Positions 55,258 through 63,780 of a DNA stretch of 64,000 bases are shown here, piece after piece. The notes under the pieces are model-generated. The model had not been told where the DNA came from. It worked only from the letters and a program-made list of their open reading frames with translations, and did not search any database. The DNA comes from Pseudomonas saponiphila. GTDB lineage: Bacteria; Pseudomonadota; Gammaproteobacteria; Pseudomonadales; Pseudomonadaceae. The position numbers were made by a program, and so were the translations under genes. Within the stretch, counting starts at the first letter, position 1. Every line of letters begins with the position of its first letter. The DNA lies in contig NZ_FNTJ01000001.1 of assembly GCF_900105185.1 (NCBI RefSeq), positions 1,847,501 through 1,911,500 on the forward strand, written 5' to 3'.

Positions 55258-56247
55258 TCAGCTTTTCGGCGCCAGGGCCTGGGTGACTTGTTGCAGGTTG
55301 CCTTCCAGTTCGCCGAGCGGGTCGGCGCTGTCGGTTTGCAGCACCAGCAACTGGCTGCCGCCAGCGCTGATGGCGGCCTTCAGTGCCTCGGGCGGCTGAC
55401 GATGGTGCAGCACCAGGGCCACGTCATGCTCCTTGAGTTGTGCCTGCAGCTTCTGCAGCGCTTCGGGCGTCCATTTGTTGTCGGCACGGGCGTCGACGCC
55501 CACCAGTTCCAGGTTCAGGCCGCTGACCAGATAGCCGAAGTGCTCGGAAAGGCTCAGCACGCTGAGGTTGTCGGCCTCGGCCAGGCGCGTTTCGCTGGCG
55601 GCGCTGAGCTTGAGCAGGCGTTGCTTGAGCCCTGCCAGGTTGCTCTCGATCTGCGGCTTGGCTTCGGGGGCCAGCCGCGCCAGGTCCGCCGCCAGCACGT
55701 CGGCCATGCGTCCCAGGTTGTTGCTGGACAGCCAGGGCTGGGCATTGAGCCCGTCGCGCTGGCCCGGTTGCAGGGCCACCCCGGGCAGGGCGCCATCCAC
55801 CGGGCGCGCGGCGTCGATCTCGACGATGCGGATGTTGCTGCGCCGGGCATTGGGGTACAGCGGGTCGTCCGGCCAGATCGAGCGCAGGCCGATCACCGCG
55901 TCGGCATTCAGCGCCAGCTGGCTCAGGGCCTGGGCGCCGCGCCCGGTGAAATAGGCGGTCTGTCGCGAGCCGGGCAGATTGGCCGGGGCCGCTCGCTCCA
56001 GCTTGATGGCCGTGCCTTGCAGCAGCAGTTGCCCGAGGCCGAAGGTCACCGGCAGCGAAGCCAGCACCGTCAGCGGTTGTTGCGCGCTGGCGCTGTGCAG
56101 CGCGGTGTTACCCATGCCGTGGCTGGCCACCACGCGAATCGGTTCGAAGTGGTCGCGCTCGGCCAGGGCCGGGCCGCTGATCAGGCCGCCGAGGGCCAGG
56201 GCCAGGCTCAGGCGACGCCATGACGAGTGAGGCAATGAACTGTGCAT
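55258..56247 (-). CDS. fpvF: Periplasmic metal/siderophore-binding protein FpvF
   Basis: The 329-residue protein has a signal peptide (LSLALALGGLISGPALAERD) and the cluster A-I solute-binding fold (IRVVASHGMGNTALHSASAQ; DAVIGLRSIWPDDPLYPNAR; LSVLSLSEHFGYLVSGLNLE; VALVLHHRQPPEALKAAISA). It lacks a His-rich loop, so it differs from ZnuA. In P. aeruginosa FpvF and FpvC are the two binding proteins of the FpvDE transporter acting on ferripyoverdine or its released iron. It is the last gene of the operon; its ATG directly abuts the fpvE stop. Confidence 0.88.
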   Translation of the reverse strand: MHSSLPHSSWRRLSLALALGGLISGPALAERDHFEPIRVVASHGMGNTALHSASAQQPLTVLASLPVTFGLGQLLLQGTAIKLERAAPANLPGSRQTAYFTGRGAQALSQLALNADAVIGLRSIWPDDPLYPNARRSNIRIVEIDAARPVDGALPGVALQPGQRDGLNAQPWLSSNNLGRMADVLAADLARLAPEAKPQIESNLAGLKQRLLKLSAASETRLAEADNLSVLSLSEHFGYLVSGLNLELVGVDARADNKWTPEALQKLQAQLKEHDVALVLHHRQPPEALKAAISAGGSQLLVLQTDSADPLGELEGNLQQVTQALAPKS

Positions 56248-57147
56248 TTATCCGATATTCCCTTTCAGGCTGGGCACGGTGCCGCGGGCGATGGCGGCCA
56301 GGGCGAAGGCCACGCCGGCCACCAGGATGATGGCCGCGCCGGAAGGCACCGGCAGGTCGAAGACGATGGGCAGCAGGATGCCGCACAGGGTGCTGAGGGT
56401 GGCGATGCTCACCGAGATCCAGAAGAAGCCCTTGAGCGACTGGCTCAGCAGGCGCGCCGCGGCGGCCGGAATCACCAGCAACGCCCCCACCAGGATGGCA
56501 CCGATAACCTTGACCGCCGCCACGGTAATCAGGGTCACCAGGATCACGAACAGGTAGTCCAGGGACTTCACCGCCACCCCGCGCACCGCCGCCAGCTGCG
56601 GGTTGAAGCTGGCCAGCATGATGCGGTTGTACAGCGGCAGGCTCAGGCCCAGCACCAGCGCGCCGACCACCAGCAGCACCAGCAGGTCGTTGCCGTTGAC
56701 CGTGAGCACCGAGCCGAACAGCACGTTCTCCAGGATGTGCACGTTGATCTTGCCGGCCAGGATCAGCAGCAGGCTGGCGCCCAGGGCCAGGGACACCGAG
56801 AGGAACACCCCGATCAGGGTGTCCGGGGCCAGCCCGGTGCGGTTGCGCAGGTAGTTGAGGAGGATGCCGAACAGCAGGCAGTAGCCGAACAGGCTGCCGT
56901 AGGGGCCGGTATAGGGTTCGCCCAGCAGGATGCCGATGGCCACTCCGGTCAGCGCCGCGTGGCCCACGGCTTCGGAGAAGAAGGCGAAGCGCTTGACCAC
57001 CACCAGGGTGCCCAGGCCGCCGAGCACCGGGCCGATCAGCAGGCCGGCCAGCAGGGCGTTGACCACAAAGCCGTAGGCCAGGGCCTCGGGCAGGTAGCCG
57101 GACGAGGCCCAGCCCTGGACCAGCAGGCGCAAGGATTCATAGCTCAT
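56248..57147 (-). CDS. fpvE: ABC transporter permease FpvE
   Basis: The 299-residue ABC-3 family permease has about eight hydrophobic segments (ALAYGFVVNALLAGLLIGPV; LIGVFLSVSLALGASLLLIL; LLVLLVVGALVLGLSLPLY; VIGAILVGALLVIPAAAARL). The cytoplasmic coupling region RFAFFSEAVGHAALTGVAIG is typical of ZnuB/MntB-like permeases. With FpvD it moves iron released from pyoverdine across the inner membrane. The ATG at 57147 overlaps the fpvD stop by one base (TGATG), and its stop abuts fpvF. Confidence 0.9.
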   Translation of the reverse strand: MSYESLRLLVQGWASSGYLPEALAYGFVVNALLAGLLIGPVLGGLGTLVVVKRFAFFSEAVGHAALTGVAIGILLGEPYTGPYGSLFGYCLLFGILLNYLRNRTGLAPDTLIGVFLSVSLALGASLLLILAGKINVHILENVLFGSVLTVNGNDLLVLLVVGALVLGLSLPLYNRIMLASFNPQLAAVRGVAVKSLDYLFVILVTLITVAAVKVIGAILVGALLVIPAAAARLLSQSLKGFFWISVSIATLSTLCGILLPIVFDLPVPSGAAIILVAGVAFALAAIARGTVPSLKGNIG

Positions 57148-57890
57148 CAGGCAGCGCTCCCGGCGGTTCGTGGATGGGTGGAGAACAGGCTGAGCAGGCG
57201 CTCCGGGGTCAGTGTCTGTTGCGCCGGGCCGTCGAACAGCACCCGGCGGTTGAGGCCGGTGACCCGGTCCGCCAGGCGGCCCACGGCTTCCAGGTCGTGC
57301 TCGATCCACAGCAGGGTGATGCCGCTCTGGCGCCAGTCCTGGAGCAGGCGTTCGAAGACCTGGATCCCGGCCTCGTCCAGGGCCGACATCGGTTCGTCCA
57401 GCACCAGCAACTGCGGGGCCGGGATCAGGCCCTGGGCCAGCAGAACCCGCTGGCGCTCACCGCCGGACAGTGCGCCCATGCGCCGCTTGCGCTTGTCCTG
57501 CATGCCGACCCGTTCCAGGGCTTCGCCAATCGCCTGGGCGTAGTGCCGGCTGAGGCCGAGGAAGGCCGGGCGGCGCTGGCACATGGCGGCCATGAAATCA
57601 TCCACGGTCATCGGCAGGCCGCGGTCGAACTCCAGGGCCTGGGGCACGTAGCCAATGGTGCCGGCGGCGCCGGGCCATTGCAGGCGCAACTGGCCCTGGT
57701 GCGGCATCTGCCCCAGCAGGGTCTTGATCAGCGAACTCTTGCCGCCGCCGTTGGGGCCCACCAGCGCATGCACGCTGCCGGGCTGCACCTTGAAGGTCAC
57801 GCGGTCGAGGATGGTGGTCCGGCCCAGGGTCAGGCTGACCTGATCGAACTCGATGGCCGGACCGCGCCGCAGGGTTTCGATGGCGGTCAT
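57147..57890 (-). CDS. fpvD: ABC transporter ATP-binding protein FpvD
   Basis: The 247-residue ATPase has Walker A ALVGPNGGGKSSLIKTL, the Q-loop region GTIGYVPQALEFDRGLPM, the signature LSGGERQRVLLAQGL, Walker B QLLVLDEPMSALDEAG and the switch His in LLWIEHDLEAVGRL. All catalytic motifs are present. It powers the FpvDE transporter. It overlaps fpvC by 4 bases (ATGA) and fpvE by one, so it is tightly coupled within the operon. Confidence 0.92.
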   Translation of the reverse strand: MTAIETLRRGPAIEFDQVSLTLGRTTILDRVTFKVQPGSVHALVGPNGGGKSSLIKTLLGQMPHQGQLRLQWPGAAGTIGYVPQALEFDRGLPMTVDDFMAAMCQRRPAFLGLSRHYAQAIGEALERVGMQDKRKRRMGALSGGERQRVLLAQGLIPAPQLLVLDEPMSALDEAGIQVFERLLQDWRQSGITLLWIEHDLEAVGRLADRVTGLNRRVLFDGPAQQTLTPERLLSLFSTHPRTAGSAA

Positions 57891-58816
57891 GCCCCGGCCT
57901 CCTGGATGGCCCGGACCACGGTGTCGAGGTTGCCCTGCATTTCCTTCTCGTATTTGTCGGCGCTGTAGTCGCCGTAGGAAATGTGCGACAGCGGGTAGAG
58001 CTTGACCCCGGATTCGCGCTGGATGGTTTCGACGTAGGTGGAGGGGAAGTCCATCTCCGAGAAGATCACCTTGACGTCCAGCTCGCGCAGTTGGTCGATG
58101 GTCTTCTTCAACTGGCTGGGGCTGGGCTCGATGCCGTGGGCCGGCTCCACCACCGCGGTGACTTGCAGGCCGAACTCGCGCAGCAGGTAGTCGTAGGCGG
58201 CGTGCACCGTGGCCACCCGCAGGTCGGCATTGGGCGCCTGGGTCAGCTTGGCCAGGGCGTCGGCGCGCAACTGGCGCAGGCGCTTGCCGTAGGCCCGGGC
58301 GTTCTGGGTGTAGGTCTTGGCGTTGGCCGGGTCCAGCTTGCCCAACTCCCGGGCGATGTTGTTGACCTGGGCAATAGAGGCGCTGATGGAGAGGAAGGTA
58401 TGCGGGTTGACCACCTTGCCGGCGCCACGGGCGGCGACCCCGGTGGCGGCTAGCAGCGGCACGTTTTCGTTGGCTTCGATCAGCGGTATGTCCGGGCGCT
58501 CGCTGGCGGCGATCATGCGGTCGGCGAAGTCATCGTGGCCCACGCCATTGAGGACGATCACGTCCAGGCTGCCGATGCGCTTGATGTCTTCGGCCCGAGG
58601 CTCGTAGGCATGGGGGTTGAAACCGGCGGGAATCAAAGGCACCACCTCGGCCTTGTCGCCGACGATGTTCGCCACGTAGCTGTAGTAGGGATGCAGGGTG
58701 ATGCCGATGCGCAGGCGTTTGGCCGGGTCGGCGCTGACCAGCGGGCTGAGCGTCAGGGCCAGCAGGCCGATCAGCAGCCCCCGCAGAAAGGGACGGCGTT
58801 GCGATGAAATGGGCAT
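57887..58816 (-). CDS. fpvC: Periplasmic metal-binding protein FpvC
   Basis: The 309-residue cluster A-I (ZnuA/MntC-like) binding protein has a signal peptide (LRGLLIGLLALTLSPLVSAD) and candidate metal ligands in LHPYYSYVANIVG, PAGFNPHAYEPRAEDIKR, NGVGHDDFADRM and VVNPHTFLSISASIAQ. It lacks the His-rich insertion of ZnuA. In P. aeruginosa FpvC binds iron freed from pyoverdine. I chose ATG 58816; an in-frame TTG at 58822 would add two residues. It lies 28 bases after fpvK. Confidence 0.9.
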   Translation of the reverse strand: MPISSQRRPFLRGLLIGLLALTLSPLVSADPAKRLRIGITLHPYYSYVANIVGDKAEVVPLIPAGFNPHAYEPRAEDIKRIGSLDVIVLNGVGHDDFADRMIAASERPDIPLIEANENVPLLAATGVAARGAGKVVNPHTFLSISASIAQVNNIARELGKLDPANAKTYTQNARAYGKRLRQLRADALAKLTQAPNADLRVATVHAAYDYLLREFGLQVTAVVEPAHGIEPSPSQLKKTIDQLRELDVKVIFSEMDFPSTYVETIQRESGVKLYPLSHISYGDYSADKYEKEMQGNLDTVVRAIQEAGA

Positions 58817-58844
58817 GGGCAAGCGTTCTTCTCTCGGAATGGGT

Positions 58845-59417
58845 TCAGTGGCGATGCTGGCGGGTCACTCCGGCATCGAATTGCGCGACCACCTGTTGCC
58901 AGCCGGCGGCGGCCAGCGTTGTGTCGCTGAGATCGACAGGCGCCGTGACGGACGGGGCGCGGTTGAGCCAGATGTCCACCTTGGCCGGGTCCTCGGTGTC
59001 CAGGCGCATGAGGAAGGAACCGGCCACTTGCGGGGCCTGGCTCAGGCCCAGGTAGGCCTGGTCCTGCAGTTGCCAGGCGTGGCCGCCACGGCTGACCGAA
59101 CTGGCGTCCTGGGCGAAGGGGGCGAAACCTTCCGCGGCCAGTGCCTCGGGGGTTGGCAGGCCCTGGTTTTCGGCGCGCAGCAGGTGGATCTCGTCAAGGG
59201 TCACCCGCAGGTCGGCGTAGATCCCTTGCTCGCCGGCGCTGAGGTCGCGCCGGGCGTCCAGCTGGTGGCTGGCGACGCTGTGCGTCTCGGTCCTCTCGCC
59301 ACGCCACAGCACCACGCTGGCGGCCACACTCAGAATCAGCGCGCACAACAACAGCACGTAGAGGGTTTCGTGGCCGGCGCCGGCGGGGCGCACGACCTGG
59401 GTGGTGGCTGGGTTCAT
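58845..59417 (-). CDS. fpvK: FpvK-like membrane-anchored protein
   Basis: The 190-residue protein has one N-terminal membrane segment (LYVLLLCALILSVAASVVLW, about residues 19-38) and a periplasmic domain (LRVTLDEIHLLRAENQGLPT; AFLGLSQ-type strand AYLGLSQAPQVAGSFLMRLD). In P. aeruginosa FpvG, FpvH, FpvJ and FpvK assist reduction of ferripyoverdine in the periplasm. Identity is assigned mainly by position in the fpv operon. The ATG at 59417 overlaps the fpvJ stop (ATGA). Confidence 0.83.
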   Translation of the reverse strand: MNPATTQVVRPAGAGHETLYVLLLCALILSVAASVVLWRGERTETHSVASHQLDARRDLSAGEQGIYADLRVTLDEIHLLRAENQGLPTPEALAAEGFAPFAQDASSVSRGGHAWQLQDQAYLGLSQAPQVAGSFLMRLDTEDPAKVDIWLNRAPSVTAPVDLSDTTLAAAGWQQVVAQFDAGVTRQHRH

Positions 59418-59752
59418 GGGGCCTCGATGTCCGCCTGGTCGATTTCCACCACGTGGCCGGGGCCGGCATCGAACAGCACGTAGAACTCGCTGGAGGGCTT
59501 CTTGAAGGTCAGGGTCGAATCGCTGCCGAGCTTGCCCGGTACCAGGATGGTTTCGTCGTAGCCGATCACGTCCAGGGTCACCCCCGGCGCGCCGCTGCCG
59601 TCGGAAAAACCGCCGGTGCAGCGGATCTGCTCGGTGTCGATGGCCTTGCATTCGCACATCGGGTTGTGGGCCTGGGCGCTGTGGCTGAAGGCGCCGGCCA
59701 GCAGCGACAGGGCCAGGGCGCCGAGGCGCCGGGAGGGTACTGCGCGGATCAT
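59414..59752 (-). CDS. fpvJ: FpvJ-like small periplasmic protein
   Basis: The 112-residue protein has a cleavable signal peptide (LGALALSLLAGAFSHSAQAH). The mature part starts NPMCECKAIDTEQIRCTGGF, with three Cys, and continues VTLDVIGYDETILVPGKLGS and EFYVLFDAGPGHVVEIDQAD. The Cys cluster and His could bind metal or heme. It was placed by operon position as FpvJ. The ATG at 59752 overlaps the fpvH stop (ATGA); a longer frame upstream is the shadow of fpvH. Confidence 0.83.
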   Translation of the reverse strand: MIRAVPSRRLGALALSLLAGAFSHSAQAHNPMCECKAIDTEQIRCTGGFSDGSGAPGVTLDVIGYDETILVPGKLGSDSTLTFKKPSSEFYVLFDAGPGHVVEIDQADIEAP

Positions 59753-60297
59753 CGTGTGCCTCCTTGTTTTTCGAGCCAGGCCACGGTGGCGGGCGAGGCC
59801 TGGCTCAGGGGAATGGATGCCTGGTGCATGCTGCCGTCCCAGCCTTCCATGGTGATCCACAGCTCGGCGTCGGCTTGGGTCTTTTCCGCAATCGGCAGGC
59901 TGGCGCCCATGCGGTACGGGCTGCCGAAGAAGATCACCCCGGCGGCCCGCAGGCTGCGGGGCTTGCCGATGCGCAGGTAGGTGGCCTTGACCGGTTCGAT
60001 GCAGGCCGCGCAGAGGGCGGCGTTGAAGTCTTTCAGGTAGCCGGCGGCACCTTGCAGTTGCGGTGCCTGGTCGCGCATTTCGGCCAGGCGCAGGCTCCAG
60101 GGACCGACCTGGATTTCACCGATCTCGCGCTCGCCCAGGCCGCTGTCGCCGCGAAACAACGAGGCATCGGCCAGGTACTTGGGCATGAAGCCCAGGGGAA
60201 TCAGTAGCAGCAGGATGTTCAGGTGGAAGCGCCACTTGTGCCAGAGCCGGCCCAATGTCGAGGTGGAATCAGCGGTTGCCGGGGTGGCTTTGCTCAC
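59749..60297 (-). CDS. fpvH: FpvH-like membrane-anchored protein
   Basis: The 182-residue protein has one membrane segment (FHLNILLLLIPLGFMPKYLA, about residues 24-43) and a periplasmic domain with a Cys pair, NAALCAACIEPVKATYLR, that resembles a CxxC redox or metal site. FpvH is reported to work with FpvG in extracting iron from ferripyoverdine. It starts at GTG 60297, four bases before the fpvG stop (GTGA overlap). The assignment rests on operon order and topology. Confidence 0.84.
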   Translation of the reverse strand: MSKATPATADSTSTLGRLWHKWRFHLNILLLLIPLGFMPKYLADASLFRGDSGLGEREIGEIQVGPWSLRLAEMRDQAPQLQGAAGYLKDFNAALCAACIEPVKATYLRIGKPRSLRAAGVIFFGSPYRMGASLPIAEKTQADAELWITMEGWDGSMHQASIPLSQASPATVAWLEKQGGTR

Positions 60298-61505
60298 GGT
60301 TGGACCTCCGAGGTTTCGGCGCGCATGGCGGGGACGGGCCTGGCGGCAGGGCGCGGGCGAGCAGCCTTTTCCTCGCGCTTGAGGGCGTTGGCGGTGGCCA
60401 GGGCGGTGCGCTTGGTCCAGATCAGCAGGCCGCTGAGGACCATCATGCTCAGCACCAGGCCGAAGAAGAACCAGATCAGCTTGACCCAGATCCCGCCAAA
60501 ATCACCGGTATGCAGCGGGCGCATGGATTCGGTGACGAACTCCAGGGCATTGCGGTCCCCCAGCAGGTGCGCGGTATCCAGAGTGCCGGTGTAGGGATTG
60601 ATGTTGGCGGTCTGGTACATCAGCGGATACCAGCCGCGGCCACCGACATACAGGTGGCTGTAGGCATTGCTGGGCAGGCTGACGAAGCTGATGTCGAACC
60701 CGGGGATGCGCGAGGTGGCGGTGCTGATGGCCTGGTCCAGGCCGATCATGGGCGGCGGGTTGCCATCGGCGGAGTTCGGCACCTGCTCGCGGGCGATGAC
60801 CGGCACGATGGGTTCGCTGGAAATGCTGATCTGGTTGTCCCCCAGGATTGCCCGGATCAGGAACCAGATGCCGGTGATGGAAATCACCGCGATGAACCAG
60901 ATCGACCAGATGCCGCTCAGGCGGTGCAGGTCGCCCCAGAAAATCCGCGCGCCATGACGGATGCGCAAGGTGGGCTTGAGGAAGCCCTTCCAGAACTTCT
61001 TGTAGACCACCAGGCCGGTGATCAGCGAAGCGAGCATCGGCAAGCCGAGCAGCGACACCAGGTACCAGCCCCAGCTGTAGCCGTTGGTGAAAGGCACCAG
61101 CCACCAGCCGTGCAGGGCGCGGGTGAAGGCCTTGAAATCGAACGCCGGGCTGACCCCCTGGATCACGCCGGTATAGGGGTTGACGTAGACCGTCACGTTG
61201 CGGCCATCGGGGTAGCTGACATCGACACTCAGGGCGAAATGGCTTTCGTCCGGGGTCACGATGGTTTCGATGCGGGTCGTGGGTTCGGCCTGCTTGATGG
61301 CCGCCACCACCTGGTCGTAGCTCAAGGGCCGGGCGTCATCGGAGGGCTTGCTGGCGCGCACGTCGGGATTGGCCAGCCAGACGATCTCCTGGCTGACCAC
61401 CGCCAGGGTGCCGGTGACGCAGACGATCAGCACGAAAAACCAGATGGGCAGGGCCAGCCAGCTGTGCACCAGAAACCAGATTTTTGAACGGGACTTCTTC
61501 GACAT
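60294..61505 (-). CDS. fpvG: FpvG, PepSY-type inner-membrane ferripyoverdine reductase
   Basis: The 403-residue PepSY_TM protein has four membrane segments (about 9-32, 140-162, 193-216, 345-370). Conserved His lie at membrane edges in FLVHSWLALPIWFF, RALHGWWLVPFT, DLHRLSGIWSIWF and PLHTGDFGG, which could ligate heme. A PepSY-like domain lies between (YDQVVAAIKQAEP; VTVYVNPYTGVIQG). FpvG reduces Fe(III)-pyoverdine in the periplasm. I chose ATG 61505 (MSKKSRSKIWFLVHSWLALP). It heads the eight-gene operon fpvGHJKCDEF, in the same order as in P. aeruginosa. Confidence 0.92.
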   Translation of the reverse strand: MSKKSRSKIWFLVHSWLALPIWFFVLIVCVTGTLAVVSQEIVWLANPDVRASKPSDDARPLSYDQVVAAIKQAEPTTRIETIVTPDESHFALSVDVSYPDGRNVTVYVNPYTGVIQGVSPAFDFKAFTRALHGWWLVPFTNGYSWGWYLVSLLGLPMLASLITGLVVYKKFWKGFLKPTLRIRHGARIFWGDLHRLSGIWSIWFIAVISITGIWFLIRAILGDNQISISSEPIVPVIAREQVPNSADGNPPPMIGLDQAISTATSRIPGFDISFVSLPSNAYSHLYVGGRGWYPLMYQTANINPYTGTLDTAHLLGDRNALEFVTESMRPLHTGDFGGIWVKLIWFFFGLVLSMMVLSGLLIWTKRTALATANALKREEKAARPRPAARPVPAMRAETSEVQP

Positions 61506-61611
61506 TGAATGGGCGTCTTGATTCGAGGAATGGAGCAGCACTGGACCCTTCGGCCGCTTCCGCGGCAGAACACCCGAGGCATAGCCATGGCCAACGCGGC
61601 CTGCTGCATTC

Positions 61612-61637
61612 AATTAAGACGAATGAGAATCGTAAAT
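61612..61637 (-). promoter_or_regulatory. Candidate iron-responsive promoter region of fpvG
   Basis: On the minus strand ATTTACGATTCTCATT (61622-61637) contains a Fur half-site (ATTCTCA), but the other arm is poor. TAATT at 61612-61616 is followed 15 bases later by CGT, one base short of the PvdS spacing seen elsewhere in this window. Iron control is expected but the exact promoter is not settled. Confidence 0.35.
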
Positions 61638-61709
61638 CCTGAAAGGCGATATGAAAGTAAATGTTACGAAGCAGCAAAAGCCGCGGTTTAAGCGGTCTGG
61701 CCAATGCCG

Positions 61710-61776
61710 CTGTAGGAGCGGGCTTGCCCGCGAACTGAACCGCGAGGGCGCCTTCGCCGGCAAGCCGGCTCCTACG
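61710..61776. repeat. REP doublet
   Basis: TGTAGGAGCGGGCTTGCCCG and CGCCGGCAAGCCGGCTCCTA form an inverted pair around a short spacer, in the gap between fpvG and the VOC-fold gene. Confidence 0.8.
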
Positions 61777-61800
61777 AGGGGGCGGATTGCAGGGGCAGGG

Positions 61801-62268
61801 TCAGCCGGCCTGTTGCTGGAACATTTCCCGCGCCCGCCGAGCGATTTCCTCGGCACTCAGGTCTTCCTTGCGGCTGGCCAGGAACCACACATGGCCGAAC
61901 GGGTCGCGCAGGCTGCCGCTGCGGTCGCCGTAGAACTGGTCCTTGACCGCCGACACCTCGGTGGCGCCGGCGGCAAGCGCCCGGGCGAAGCTGCGGTCGA
62001 CGTCTTCCACATAAAGATGCAGCCCGACCGAGGTCTTGTGGGTGTCCGGGCTGTCCATCGGGGTTTGTTCGCAGGGGCTGCCGAGCATGATGGCCGAGCC
62101 GCCGATACGCAGTTCGGCATGGCCGACGCTGCCGTCGGGCATGTCCAGGCGCATGCTTTCCTCGGCGCCGAAGGCCTGCTTGTAGAACTCGATGGCCAGG
62201 GCGGCGCGCTTGATGCCCAGGTACGGCGTGACGCCGCTGAAGCCTTCGGGAATGGCTTTGACGCTCAT
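61801..62268 (-). CDS. VOC-superfamily (glyoxalase/PhnB-like) protein
   Basis: The 155-residue protein has the PhnB-like VOC fold: GVTPYLGIKRAALAIEFYKQ, AFGAEESMRLDMPDGSVGHA, GLHLYVEDVDRSFARALAAG and FYGDRSGSLRDPFGHVWFLA. The paired beta-alpha-beta modules and the DRSGSLRDPFGHxW block are characteristic. Such proteins may be resistance or isomerase-type enzymes; the substrate cannot be inferred. ATG 62268 has GGAG upstream (revcomp of CTCC at about 62277); further upstream in-frame codons lack similarity. Confidence 0.85.
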   Translation of the reverse strand: MSVKAIPEGFSGVTPYLGIKRAALAIEFYKQAFGAEESMRLDMPDGSVGHAELRIGGSAIMLGSPCEQTPMDSPDTHKTSVGLHLYVEDVDRSFARALAAGATEVSAVKDQFYGDRSGSLRDPFGHVWFLASRKEDLSAEEIARRAREMFQQQAG

Positions 62269-62552
62269 CTGGGTTTCTCCTTGATATTGTTTTGGGCAAA
62301 TCGGTCCGTCGCCGGATCGAGCAGGTTTCACTCTATACCCGGGGTCCCTCGGCCCCGGTGTGGGCCGACGAGGTGTCGTCCAGGCAACAGCATTTCACTG
62401 TTGGCCCAGCAACAGCCCACCAGCAATTTGTCCGCTGGCCCGCTGGGCAATCCCTCCACAGAGGCCGGTAAACCCTTGAATTCACAGGCCCGATCTTTCG
62501 GCACAGAAGCTGCAACGGCTGCCCGGAACCTTCATCCGCCCGAGAGCGCTGT

Positions 62553-63776
62553 ATGTCTTCTTTGCCTGAATCCGCCTTTTATCCCCTGCATACCCCCGCC
62601 GCCCATGTGATCCGCGATGGCGCCGAGGCCCTGGCCGTGGCCCGGCAAGTGGCGGCTGTCCTGCTGGAGCAGGACGCCGAACGCGACCGCAGCCGCCAGG
62701 TGCCGGCGGAGTTGCTCGACCTGTACTCCAACAGTGGCCTGTGGGGCATCAGCGTGCCGCGGGAGTACGGCGGCGCCCAGGTGTCCTACGCGGTGCTGGC
62801 GCAGGTGATCGCGATCATTTCCGCCGCCGATCCGTCCCTGGGGCAGATTCCGCAGAACCATTACTGCCTGCTGGAAGACATCCGCCTGCAGGGCACCCCG
62901 GAGCAGCAGGCGCACTTTTTCGCCCTGGCCCTGCAAGGCCATCGCTTTGCCAATGCGCTGTCGGAAACCGGCGGCAAGAACGTGCAGGACATCCAGGCCA
63001 CCGTGCGCCGCAGCGGTGATGCTTATGTGATCAACGGCCGCAAGGGCTACTGCACCGGCTCGCTGTATGCCCACTGGCTGGCGGTGCTGGCCCTGGATGA
63101 ACAGGGCCACGGTCAACTGGCTTTCGTGCCCCGGGGCAGCGCGGGGCTGGCGGTGATCGACGACTGGGACAGCATCGGCCAGCGCACCACCTCCAGCGGC
63201 ACCGTATTGGCGGAAAACCTGCGGGTGCCGGCTTTCAACCTGTTCCCCACTTACCGTTCCTATGAAAGCCCGACCCTGGCCGGGCCCTTCGCCCAGCTGA
63301 CCACGGCGGCCATCGATGCCGGGATTGCCCGGGCGGCGCTGCGCGACACCATCGCCTTTGTTCGTCAGCACGCCCGGCCGTGGATCGACGCCGGGGTGGA
63401 AAAGGCCAGCGAAGACCCGCTGACCATCATTCAGGTAGGTGCCCTGGACATTCGTCTGGAGGCCGCCGAAGCCCTGCTGGAACGGGCTGGCCTGGCCCTG
63501 GACGCGGCGCGTCCGGCGCCGGATGAAGACAATGTGGCCCAGGCGTCCCTGGCGGTGGCCAAGGCCAAGGTGCTGACCACCGAGATCGCCATCGAGGCCA
63601 GCAACAAGTTGTTCGAACTGGGCGGCACCCGCTCGACCCTCAAGCGCCACAACTTCGACCGCCACTGGCGCAATGCCCGGGTCCACACCCTGCACGACCC
63701 GGTGCGCTGGAAGTACCACGTGGTGGGCAACTGGCTGCTCAACGGCATCAAGCCGCCGCGTCACGACTGGTCCTGA
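62553..63776 (+). CDS. SfnB-family sulfur acquisition oxidoreductase (acyl-CoA dehydrogenase fold)
   Basis: The 407-residue flavoprotein has the acyl-CoA dehydrogenase / monooxygenase fold. Motifs include LYSNSGLWGISVPREYGGAQ, IAIISAADPSLGQIPQNHYC, ALSETGGKNVQDIQATVRRS and NGRKGYCTGSLYAHWLAVLA. The C-terminus has LFELGGTRSTLKRHNFDRHW, ending HDPVRWKYHVVGNWLLNGI. This matches the SfnB/DszC-like branch used for desulfurisation of sulfones and related compounds under sulfate starvation. Four bases downstream begins a MetI-like permease gene, consistent with a sulfur-acquisition operon. Confidence 0.85.
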   Translation: MSSLPESAFYPLHTPAAHVIRDGAEALAVARQVAAVLLEQDAERDRSRQVPAELLDLYSNSGLWGISVPREYGGAQVSYAVLAQVIAIISAADPSLGQIPQNHYCLLEDIRLQGTPEQQAHFFALALQGHRFANALSETGGKNVQDIQATVRRSGDAYVINGRKGYCTGSLYAHWLAVLALDEQGHGQLAFVPRGSAGLAVIDDWDSIGQRTTSSGTVLAENLRVPAFNLFPTYRSYESPTLAGPFAQLTTAAIDAGIARAALRDTIAFVRQHARPWIDAGVEKASEDPLTIIQVGALDIRLEAAEALLERAGLALDAARPAPDEDNVAQASLAVAKAKVLTTEIAIEASNKLFELGGTRSTLKRHNFDRHWRNARVHTLHDPVRWKYHVVGNWLLNGIKPPRHDWS

Positions 63777-63780
63777 CGCC